A program made the translations under genes and the position numbers. The notes beneath the pieces are model-generated. The model was given only the letters and a program-made list of their open reading frames with translations, searched no databases and was not told where the DNA came from. Below are positions 18,803 through 26,302 of a DNA stretch of 64,000 nucleotides, piece by piece. Location of the stretch: contig NZ_JABRWP010000005.1 in NCBI RefSeq assembly GCF_013249045.1, forward strand, positions 1 through 64,000, read 5' to 3'. Each line of letters opens with the position of its first letter. Position 1 is the stretch's first letter. The DNA is from Winogradskyella eckloniae (lineage in GTDB: Bacteria > Bacteroidota > Bacteroidia > Flavobacteriales > Flavobacteriaceae).

Positions 18803-20329
18803 TCACTTGGTACCCGTTTGAAAATCTGCTTTCCATTTCCCCCAATCATCCAAGAAATAATTTAAAATAATAGGATTATCTAAGGTATTTAATTTAGTGT
18901 CGGCAATCTTAATATCTTTTGGAAATACAAAGGTTTGCTCAACTTGGTTGGGATTTAAAAATTTTAAATCTTTTGGCAGTGTGTTTGCATTAATATTATT
19001 TGTAAGACCACTATTTTTAGCAATAATAAATCCCCAATCTCCAAAGGAAGGAATATAAGTATGATAAGGCTTTACTGTTTCAAAAACAGATTTTAGAGTA
19101 TTGTTAATACAACTAAAAACAGTATTCGAAAAATATATTTCTCCTGCCTGAGTGACAAAAACACCATCCCTTTTTAAATTTCGTTTCACCATTAAGAAAA
19201 ACTGTTTACTGTATAACCTCGCAATTGCTTGATTCGTTGGATCTGGCAAATCCGCAATAATAATATCGTATTGCTCATTATTATTAAACAAAAAGGTAAA
19301 AGCATCTTCAGCAATAAGATTTACTTTATCATTAGTTGCTGCATGGTTATTAATTTCTTTTAAATATTGGTTTTCTTTTGCCAATTGAAACATGGTACTA
19401 TCAATATCTACAACATCGATTTGTCTAACTTTATGATTTTTTAGCACTTCTCTACTCGCTAAATTTTCACCACCACCTAAAATTAAAACACGCTTAGGGC
19501 TTGTGTGCATTGCCAATGGTACATGCACTAATGATTCGTGATAACGATATTCATCAGAAGACGAAAATTGAATAACTCTATTTAAATACAAACGCACATC
19601 ATCACTATTCTTAGTCATTACAATTTTTTGGTAAGGGGTTTGCTCGTTTAAAACAATAGGCCTTTTATAAATCTTTTGATCCCAAACTTCTAAAAATCGG
19701 CCGCCAAAAATCACAAGAACAACTAACACTGAAATAACTAGAAATCCGTAAATACTGTTTCTTTTTTTGTCTTTTAATAAAGTATAATTCAACACAATAC
19801 CTAAAAGGATATTAACAATTCCAAAAATTAACGACGAATAATATAAGCCAACAAACGGTAAAATTATAAACGGAAAAATTAGTGTTGCAATCAAACCTCC
19901 AATGTAGTCTAATGACAAAATATTAGATAAATTGTTTTTTATATTACTATCCTCTAACGCAAATGTTAATAATGGCACTTCCATACCAGTTAGTAAACCA
20001 ATAATAAAGATAATCGCCAAACAGCTTATTTGTAAAACTGTAGGAGAAACATAAACAAACAACATGTAAAGCAACGGCACCGAAATACCACCAATAAATC
20101 CAAGTAAATATTCTACATTAATGAAAAAAATGAGTGGTTTGTTTTTTAGAAATTTAGTGAAAAAAGCGCCTATTCCCATTGAAAACAAATAAACACCAAT
20201 GATTATTGAGAATTGTCTCACGCCATCGCCAAGAAAATAAGTTGCTGTTGTACTTATCAGTAATTCATAAATAATAGAACATAATCCTGCAATAAAAACA
20301 GCAAAAGGAATAATGGCTTTTTTTTTCAT
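18803..20329 (-). CDS. Membrane-fused spermidine-synthase-like aminopropyltransferase
   Basis: With the ATG at 20329 the protein has 508 residues. The first ~200 residues hold about seven membrane spans, followed by a Rossmann-fold SpeE domain. That domain has L-I-L-G-G-G-E-N-L-A-S-R-E (AdoMet-site glycine loop), V-V-D-I-D, E-D-A-F and I-I-A-D-L-P-D-P-T-N (the D-x-x-D-P aminopropyl-acceptor motif). Such enzymes move aminopropyl groups from decarboxylated AdoMet, which the speD nearby would supply. The earlier in-frame ATG at 20362 would overlap the divergent gene. The substrate is unproven and could be membrane-linked. Confidence 0.85.
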   Translation of the reverse strand: MKKKAIIPFAVFIAGLCSIIYELLISTTATYFLGDGVRQFSIIIGVYLFSMGIGAFFTKFLKNKPLIFFINVEYLLGFIGGISVPLLYMLFVYVSPTVLQISCLAIIFIIGLLTGMEVPLLTFALEDSNIKNNLSNILSLDYIGGLIATLIFPFIILPFVGLYYSSLIFGIVNILLGIVLNYTLLKDKKRNSIYGFLVISVLVVLVIFGGRFLEVWDQKIYKRPIVLNEQTPYQKIVMTKNSDDVRLYLNRVIQFSSSDEYRYHESLVHVPLAMHTSPKRVLILGGGENLASREVLKNHKVRQIDVVDIDSTMFQLAKENQYLKEINNHAATNDKVNLIAEDAFTFLFNNNEQYDIIIADLPDPTNQAIARLYSKQFFLMVKRNLKRDGVFVTQAGEIYFSNTVFSCINNTLKSVFETVKPYHTYIPSFGDWGFIIAKNSGLTNNINANTLPKDLKFLNPNQVEQTFVFPKDIKIADTKLNTLDNPIILNYFLDDWGKWKADFQTGTK

Positions 20330-20369
20330 AAAAATTTGACTATGTTTGGTGTATAATAACACCTCAAAG

Positions 20370-20930
20370 ATGAAGAAAAATTTTATAACAGGTCTTGCTT
20401 TAACTAAAAAAATAACTTTAATCGCAGCCGTGTCTGCTGCCCTAGCTTTTCAAAGTTGTGGAGAAGAAGATGGAAGCCCAAGAATTAAAGATGCACAAGA
20501 AGAAACGATTTACGAATCTACTAAAGGTGTAATTACAGAAGTTGAAGAAATAGAGCCAGGCGAAGATTATAAAATTATCGATGAGCGTATTATCGATGAT
20601 AAAGAAAAATCTATTGCAATAGTGCACACTTTAGAAGGCACAGTAGATACTTTATCTTTAAGAAAACTAAAAGATGACGAATCTTCTTCTTACCGTCACT
20701 CAGGATTAAGAAGTATATTATATTACTCGTTAGCTGCGTCTTATTTTAATAGAAACATGGGTAATGTTTCGCCTAAACAAAGCAACTATAAAAACGCTTC
20801 GGCTTACAATAAGTCTACAGGTTTAAAAAATGATTTAAAGAGTTCGGCTACATCACGTCGTGTGAGTGTACCTGGTTCATCATCTAAAGGCTATGGCAGT
20901 GGAAAGTCGTTTAGATCGTTTGGAGGATAG
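20370..20930 (+). CDS. YgiB-like lipoprotein with Gly-Gly C-terminus
   Basis: The 186-residue product has a leader ending A-L-A-F-Q-S-C-G, so it is a probable lipoprotein. An acidic region (about 30-100) precedes a low-complexity Ser/Lys/Tyr/Gly tail ending K-S-F-R-S-F-G-G. E. coli YgiB (UPF0441), also directly upstream of a glutathionylspermidine-synthase-like gene (ygiC), ends similarly in S-R-S-M-G-G. I infer functional similarity from leader, tail and gene order, not from overall identity. The ATG at 20370 is preferred over the TTG at 20346. It overlaps the ligase gene by 38 bases. Confidence 0.65.
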   Translation: MKKNFITGLALTKKITLIAAVSAALAFQSCGEEDGSPRIKDAQEETIYESTKGVITEVEEIEPGEDYKIIDERIIDDKEKSIAIVHTLEGTVDTLSLRKLKDDESSSYRHSGLRSILYYSLAASYFNRNMGNVSPKQSNYKNASAYNKSTGLKNDLKSSATSRRVSVPGSSSKGYGSGKSFRSFGG

Positions 20931-22074
20931 TCGTTTTAAGGAAATTAAACGTCTTAAAAAGAAACACGTCCCAAATCGTTTACATTGGTTTTTAGGAGAA
21001 GATTATTTTTCTGAAGAATTATTAGGTATTTATCGCTCTGAAGTAGAACAATTACGTCGTATTTCTGATGAAGCTTTCTATTTATTTCAGCGTGCTACAG
21101 ATAAAATTATTGCCGATAATAAATTAGGAGATCTTAATATTCCTTTATCATTTCAAAACAGTATTATTCATAGCTGGAAAAACAAGTCTAAGCATCCTTT
21201 TCTTTACGGTCGTTTTGATATTAATGGTGGATTAAAATCTGATTACGGCAGAATTATAGAATTCAATGCTGATACCTGCAGTACCATTCCAGAAACACTT
21301 TTATGGCAACCACTACAGTTGGCAGAATTAAAAGGCAACCCACAAAATTTTAATACACTAAGTGAGGATATTAAAATGACGCTTACTAATTTAAAAGCGA
21401 CATTAACAAAATCCAGCCCAACTTTTTTGGGAACTTCTTTTGGTTATGTTGAAGATGTAGAGAACGTTAATTGCATAATTGATATCGCTTACCAAGCAGG
21501 TTTCAAGCCATTATATTCAAATCTTGAGAATGTAATTTTTTCAGATGAAGGTGTATTTTATGAAATCGGTGGAGAGTTTGAAGAAATCGATGTACTTTTT
21601 AAAATGGTCCCTTGGGATTGGATGTTTAATGACGAGCCAGAATTAGCCCAAACACTTTCTGAGCTCATAATAAATGATAAGGTTGTTGTTTTAAATCCAC
21701 CATATACAGCCATTTGGCAGAATAAAAAATTCCTTGCTTATATTACTCAAAATTTCCCGAATAATATTTTAGCAGAAACCTATCTTCAACAAGAGGCACG
21801 ATTAGGTGAGTATGTTAAAAAGCCGGTTTACGGAAGATTAGGCGAAAATATTGCTATAGAAACGGCAACAAAAGCAAGACTAGAATCTAAAGGTGACTAC
21901 GGAAAACAAGATATGGTTTTTCAGAAATATTATCCTTTAAATCAAGACCTAGAAAAGTATTATTACCAAATTGGTATGTTTTATACTACAAAAGCTTCAG
22001 CGATCAACTTAAGAGCGCAAGACTCTCCAATTATTACGGATGATTGTGAATTTATGTCACACTTTATTATTTAA
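20893..22074 (+). CDS. YgiC-type glutathionylspermidine-synthase-like ATP-grasp ligase
   Basis: The 393-residue product is an ATP-grasp carboxylate-amine ligase without the N-terminal amidase half of E. coli Gsp. Family segments are E-F-N-A-D-T-C-S-T, N-P-P-Y-T-A-I-W-Q-N-K-K-F-L, K-K-P-V-Y-G-R-L-G-E-N-I (nucleotide and Mg-binding region) and V-F-Q-K-Y-Y. True Gsp joins the glycine carboxylate of glutathione to spermidine. YgiC-type relatives have no firmly established substrate that I know of. The ATG at 20893 gives a family-like length. Context with SpeE-like and SpeD genes supports a polyamine co-substrate. Confidence 0.85.
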   Translation: MAVESRLDRLEDSRFKEIKRLKKKHVPNRLHWFLGEDYFSEELLGIYRSEVEQLRRISDEAFYLFQRATDKIIADNKLGDLNIPLSFQNSIIHSWKNKSKHPFLYGRFDINGGLKSDYGRIIEFNADTCSTIPETLLWQPLQLAELKGNPQNFNTLSEDIKMTLTNLKATLTKSSPTFLGTSFGYVEDVENVNCIIDIAYQAGFKPLYSNLENVIFSDEGVFYEIGGEFEEIDVLFKMVPWDWMFNDEPELAQTLSELIINDKVVVLNPPYTAIWQNKKFLAYITQNFPNNILAETYLQQEARLGEYVKKPVYGRLGENIAIETATKARLESKGDYGKQDMVFQKYYPLNQDLEKYYYQIGMFYTTKASAINLRAQDSPIITDDCEFMSHFII

Positions 22075-22164
22075 AAGCGTACACCTTTCTAAGGGCCAAA
22101 TCCCACCTCATTTCTCAAATAATATATAAAATGTATCCTTGCAAAAAGTTACTAAAAACACGCT

Positions 22165-22713
22165 ATGATACGTTATTATTGGAATGAAGAGTGGAAAACA
22201 ATAAAATTTGACGATAATATTGCTGACAATGAGTTGTTTAAAATCTCTAACTACGGTCGTATAATAAATTGCAAAACACCAGAAGACACCTTAGTAAAAA
22301 AATACTACATTAATGGTTATCAAAATTTACCTGTAAAACAGAAAAAGAACGGAAAACAAACTAGTAGATATGTTCATAAACTTGTTGCAGAACATTTTTT
22401 AGACAAAAATGATGGTGAATTTGTGATACATCTTAATTACGATAAAACGGACAATCATGTAAAAAACTTAAAATGGGCAACTAAACGAGAAAAAGAAATC
22501 CATCAGTTTAGTAATCCTAAATTTAAAAACATTGTTAGAAAAAAACCTTCTAATACAAAACTTACCGAAACCAAAGTAAAGCTTATAAAAAGAAAAATAA
22601 ACGATCCTAATCGTAGAACTAGAATGAAAATGATTGCCAAACAATTTGGTATATCTACAATGCAGCTTTATAGAATAAAATCTGGAGAAAATTGGAAATC
22701 TGTAACGGAATAA
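22165..22713 (+). CDS. NUMOD4 / HNH-type DNA-binding protein
   Basis: The 182-residue product has an N-terminal NUMOD4 region (E-E-W-K-T-I-K, then K-I-S-N-Y-G-R-I-I-N) and an HNH_3-like region (Y-V-H-K-L-V-A-E-H-F-L, then I-H-L-N-Y-D-K-T-D-N-H-V-K-N-L-K-W). A C-terminal helix-turn-helix ends I-S-T-M-Q-L-Y-R-I-K-S-G. This is the layout of phage and intron homing-type nucleases, but no intron, phage or mobile context is visible. It may be a domesticated regulator or a solitary selfish nuclease. Its stop abuts the converging speD gene. Confidence 0.75.
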   Translation: MIRYYWNEEWKTIKFDDNIADNELFKISNYGRIINCKTPEDTLVKKYYINGYQNLPVKQKKNGKQTSRYVHKLVAEHFLDKNDGEFVIHLNYDKTDNHVKNLKWATKREKEIHQFSNPKFKNIVRKKPSNTKLTETKVKLIKRKINDPNRRTRMKMIAKQFGISTMQLYRIKSGENWKSVTE

Positions 22714-23091
22714 TTAAAGTACCTTAGGTGTACTATTTCCTATTGCTTCACCTCTTTCAATTTGCTTAATTATTACATTATTTGAACTAAATGATTCCAT
22801 AAGTAAATTCTGAATTATTTCGGCATTGAAAGGCTGACAAGAAAATATATCAATGGCAGCAAATTGATGTTCTGGCCATGTATGAATACTCACATGACTC
22901 TCTTCTAATAAAATAAAACCTGTGACACCAACAGGTTCGAATTGTTTAAAAGATTCATTTACTTTAGAGAGTTGAAGCTCTTTAACTATAGCATTTAAAA
23001 CCTTTTGAACTTTAGGAATAAAAGATAAAGATTCTGCGTTGCAATTATAGACATCCCAAGTGATGTGCGTACCAAGCGAAGTTTTTAACAT
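22714..23091 (-). CDS. speD: S-adenosylmethionine decarboxylase proenzyme, prokaryotic short type
   Basis: The 125-residue proenzyme would self-cleave before Ser65 in the motif E-E-S-H-V-S-I-H-T-W-P-E, making the pyruvoyl group. His70 and Cys85 (I-F-S-C-Q) are the usual catalytic residues. It makes decarboxylated AdoMet, the aminopropyl donor. The only aminopropyltransferase-like gene in the window is the membrane-fused one at 18.8-20.3 kb. It follows a lipoprotein gene by 20 bases. Confidence 0.93.
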   Translation of the reverse strand: MLKTSLGTHITWDVYNCNAESLSFIPKVQKVLNAIVKELQLSKVNESFKQFEPVGVTGFILLEESHVSIHTWPEHQFAAIDIFSCQPFNAEIIQNLLMESFSSNNVIIKQIERGEAIGNSTPKVL

Positions 23092-23111
23092 AAATAGATT
23101 GTAGCTACAAA

Positions 23112-23654
23112 TTACTCTTCACCAGAGTATGAACTCATCATTAGAGCCATAAATTCTTGCGCATCGTATGCTTTTACCAAACTGGTGTAAGATTCGTCAG
23201 AATCTACCTCAACCATTTCTGGCAATGCTTCTCTAGGTCCATAATCCCATGTTACTTCATTTATAACATCACTAATAACATCATAGTTCCCTTCTATTGG
23301 AATCCCTAAAAATGTAACCTCTTTTCTTGTAAGATTTGCAGCATAACTATCTTGATACATTTCTGGTCCATAATATTCATCTGTTAATAAATACTCAGAT
23401 AATGACGGATTAATCATATACACAGACTCTGTAAAATTAAATTTAATTATACTATCATTCTCTAATGTTAACTGATGTTCACCTTTGCCCATCTCTACCC
23501 AAACCACTTCTTTTGGTGGTACAACTACACGTAACGTGTCTACCACAACTTCAACAGAAAAATCTGTAGGATTATCTATAGCCAAATCTACATTATCACT
23601 ACAAGAAGTCAATAATAAGGTTAATAACACGGAAAGTAAAAGTAGTTTTTTCAT
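23112..23654 (-). CDS. Lipoprotein of unknown function upstream of speD
   Basis: From the ATG at 23654 the product has 180 residues with a lipoprotein leader (L-L-L-T-S-C-S-D). The mature part opens with a beta-sandwich-like stretch (D-L-A-I-D-N-P-T-D-F-S-V-E-V-V-V-D) and ends in an acidic tail. An upstream ATG at 23678 would add eight residues before the leader and is less likely. No catalytic motif is recognised. The 20-base gap to speD suggests one transcript, so an envelope role tied to the polyamine locus is possible. Confidence 0.65.
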   Translation of the reverse strand: MKKLLLLSVLLTLLLTSCSDNVDLAIDNPTDFSVEVVVDTLRVVVPPKEVVWVEMGKGEHQLTLENDSIIKFNFTESVYMINPSLSEYLLTDEYYGPEMYQDSYAANLTRKEVTFLGIPIEGNYDVISDVINEVTWDYGPREALPEMVEVDSDESYTSLVKAYDAQEFMALMMSSYSGEE

Positions 23655-23968
23655 GAGTAAAAATTTAGTTACACGCAATATAAGAATAATTGATAATTAT
23701 TTAGTTTGATTACATTGTAATTTTAAAAATTACAATTTCAAGTTAATACAAAACGGGTTATTTCATCATTAAATTTAATTTCGACTTCACGCTACTTTTC
23801 AAAAAAATAATGCTTCTTTACGTATATAGATCAAAAATAAATGTCATCAAATTGTAGTCAATATATTTAACTGAATCTACCGTTGAAATATTCACAATGA
23901 AATCCAGATAAAAAAACCTTATCGTTTACAAATTCTACTGGATGTGAATTTGTAACAAACCTTGAATA
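23655..23968 (+). other. 314-base intergenic region with AT-rich inverted repeats
   Basis: A near-palindrome ATTGTAATTTT/AAAATTACAAT spans 23714-23736, and an 8-bp inverted repeat (ACAAATTC with GAATTTGT, 23928-23953) lies 15 bases after the MFS stop. Neither has a clear T-run next to the stem. No gene is visible. Confidence 0.5.
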
Positions 23969-25321
23969 TTAGACTTTACTTTCTTGTTTTACTTTTGGCA
24001 CTCTAAACAATAGCGCAATACCTGCTAAAAAGAATATCACTAACAACAAAATGGCATTTCTCATACTACCTGTTACTTGATCTATCGTTGCAAAGATGCC
24101 CATTCCTATTACAATGCCTATTTTTTCCGCGACATCATAAAAACTAAAATAAGATGTTGTGTCTTCTGTTTTTGGTAAAAATTTAGAGTACGTAGACCTC
24201 GCTAAAGATTGAACGCCTCCCATAACCAAACCTACTAAACCTGCTGCGATATAAAATTGTAAAGGGGTTACCATAAAATAAGCGTACAGACAAAGTGCCA
24301 TCCAAAAGAAGTTTATAACAATGAGCGTTTTAATATTTCCAAATTTGGATGACGCACGAGACGTAAAATACGCTCCTAAAATAGCAACTAACTGAATTAT
24401 TAATATGCTCACAATTAGTCCTAATGTTTTTGCATCTGAATCTCCCCAAGCAATTTCCTCTTCTCCAAAATAGACCGCGACCAACATAATTGTTTGTACC
24501 GCCATACTAAAGACAAAAAAGGCTACTAAATATCGCTTTAATCGTAAGTTTTGCTTTAACTGTATCCAAACCTGTTTTAATTCTCGTAAACCATTGAATA
24601 CAACATCTTTTGTTACTTTATGTCCATTAGAAACTCCGACTGGCAAAATATAAAATGTGTATTGACTAAATAGCAACCACCACAAACCAACCATTATAAA
24701 ACTATACCTCATACCTACCTGAGCCGCAGTTTCTATAATCTCTCCGTTTTCGCCAATATTATCTGATATAAAAAATACATCTGGATACATAACCATAATA
24801 AGGTTGATGACTAATAAAATAACACTACCAACATAACCCATACTAAATCCTTTTGCACTAACACTATCTTGTTGTTCTGGAAATGCAATATCTGGCAAAT
24901 AAGAATTATAAAAAACGAGACTTCCCCAATAACCTATTAATCCCATAAAATAAAACAACATACTCAAGTGAATGCTATCTAAACTAAACCAAAAAAGACC
25001 AATACAACCTGCACTGCCTACATAGCAAAAGAACTTCATAAAATTCTTTTTGTTACCTACATAATCGGCAATACCCGAAAGAATTGGAGAGGTAATTGCA
25101 ACAATTAAGAACGTAAAGGCCGTAACATATGTAATTAAGGCTGTACTTTTAAAAACCATACCAAAAGCATTTACCGTTTTTTCGGTTTGACCTAAAAACA
25201 GAGCTGAATAGAATATAGGAAATATTGAAGACGCAATGGTTAAAGTATACACGGAATTGGCCCAATCATAAAATGCCCATGCATTGAGAAGTTTTTTACT
25301 ACCTTTTTGAAGTTTATCCAT
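23969..25321 (-). CDS. MFS transporter, UMF1 (Atg22-like) family
   Basis: The 450-residue protein has about twelve membrane spans and opens with the family segment W-A-F-Y-D-W-A-N-S-V-Y-T-L-T-I. Further matches are A-I-T-S-P-I-L-S-G-I-A-D-Y-V-G-N-K-K and G-G-V-Q-S-L-A-R-S-T-Y-S-K-F-L-P. Relatives include fungal Atg22 vacuolar amino-acid exporters, while bacterial members are uncharacterised permeases. The start lies 12 bases from the M48 terminator stem. The substrate is unknown. Confidence 0.85.
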   Translation of the reverse strand: MDKLQKGSKKLLNAWAFYDWANSVYTLTIASSIFPIFYSALFLGQTEKTVNAFGMVFKSTALITYVTAFTFLIVAITSPILSGIADYVGNKKNFMKFFCYVGSAGCIGLFWFSLDSIHLSMLFYFMGLIGYWGSLVFYNSYLPDIAFPEQQDSVSAKGFSMGYVGSVILLVINLIMVMYPDVFFISDNIGENGEIIETAAQVGMRYSFIMVGLWWLLFSQYTFYILPVGVSNGHKVTKDVVFNGLRELKQVWIQLKQNLRLKRYLVAFFVFSMAVQTIMLVAVYFGEEEIAWGDSDAKTLGLIVSILIIQLVAILGAYFTSRASSKFGNIKTLIVINFFWMALCLYAYFMVTPLQFYIAAGLVGLVMGGVQSLARSTYSKFLPKTEDTTSYFSFYDVAEKIGIVIGMGIFATIDQVTGSMRNAILLLVIFFLAGIALLFRVPKVKQESKV

Positions 25322-25332
25322 ATCTAATTTAA

Positions 25333-25361
25333 TAAAAAAAGCTGCTCAATATGAGCAGCTT
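25333..25361 (-). terminator. Intrinsic terminator of the M48 peptidase gene
   Basis: Stem AGCTGCTCA (25340-25348) pairs with TGAGCAGCT (25352-25360) around a 3-base loop, with a 7-base T-run on the minus strand at 25333-25339. Confidence 0.82.
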
Positions 25362-25388
25362 CTAAAGTAATCAAATATTATTAATTTT

Positions 25389-26222
25389 TTAATTTATTGG
25401 TCTAAATGATGTCGTACCAAATTTAGCCGCTTCAGCTTTTGCCGTTGGCGCTAAATCTTGTAAATTTTTAATTCTTGTATCATTACTTGGATGTGTACTT
25501 AAAAATTCTGGTGGTGCTTCACCTCCACTATTCGCTTTCATACGTTTCCATAATTCTGCAGCTTCATCTGGATTATAGCCTGCAATTGCCATAATTATTA
25601 ATCCAACTTTATCTGCTTCAGTTTCGTGACTTCTACTAAATGGTAATATACCTGCTACATTTGAAACAACGCCAAAAGACTGATTAAAAATCCCTAAAGC
25701 TTGTTGGTCATTCGCCAATGCAACGTTACCTGCAACAGCTAATCCTTGTTGTAAATAAGAGGCACTCATTCGTTGTTGTCCATGATTTGCTAAAGCATGT
25801 ACCACTTCATGTCCCATAATTGCTGCAATACCTGTTTCATTGGCAGCAATTGGTAAAATCCCAGTGTAAAATGCTATTTTACCACCTGGCATACACCATG
25901 CGTTTACTTGATCATCTTGAATTAAGGTATATTCCCATTGGTAATCATCTAAATACCCATGATTTCCATTAGCGACTAACCAACGCTCTGCCGCAGCTGC
26001 TATGCGTTGTCCAACTCTAGTAATCATTTCTGCATCTGAGGTTCCTGTAATTACTTTACTCTCCGATTTTACTTGGTTGTATTGCGCAAAAGCTGAAGGA
26101 AATAATTGATCGTTACTTACAAACGCTAATGTCTTTTTACCAGTAAAAGGGTTCGTTGCACACGCGTATACTATTCCAAAAATTAATACAACTAAAAGTA
26201 CTTTACTATGTTTCATATTCAA
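25389..26222 (-). CDS. M48-family zinc metallopeptidase, lipoprotein
   Basis: The 277-residue product has a lipoprotein leader (I-V-Y-A-C-A-T-N-P-F-T-G-K). The zinc motif HEVVH is at residues 138-142, and the third ligand is probably the Glu in S-H-E-T-E-A-D-K. This resembles LoiP/YggG and Oma1-like periplasmic peptidases that act on misfolded outer-membrane proteins. The typical N-P-x-T-G-K-K-x-L opening of bacterial M48C proteins is present. It is monocistronic with its own terminator. Confidence 0.9.
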   Translation of the reverse strand: MNMKHSKVLLVVLIFGIVYACATNPFTGKKTLAFVSNDQLFPSAFAQYNQVKSESKVITGTSDAEMITRVGQRIAAAAERWLVANGNHGYLDDYQWEYTLIQDDQVNAWCMPGGKIAFYTGILPIAANETGIAAIMGHEVVHALANHGQQRMSASYLQQGLAVAGNVALANDQQALGIFNQSFGVVSNVAGILPFSRSHETEADKVGLIIMAIAGYNPDEAAELWKRMKANSGGEAPPEFLSTHPSNDTRIKNLQDLAPTAKAEAAKFGTTSFRPIN

Positions 26223-26302
26223 TAGTTTATTTTGTTTTACTAAAATACAAAAAAATCAATTTTAATTTTTAGACACATCTTTTGCGCAACAGTCACTTTA
26301 AA

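Noticed and set aside
22165-22713. HNH gene as evidence for a phage or intron
   Set aside because: No other mobile gene or intron core is visible and neighbouring genes are intact.
23714-23736. AT-rich palindrome downstream of the speD-lipoprotein locus
   Set aside because: Near-perfect symmetry but low-complexity AT sequence and no T-run in context. Not called a terminator or operator.
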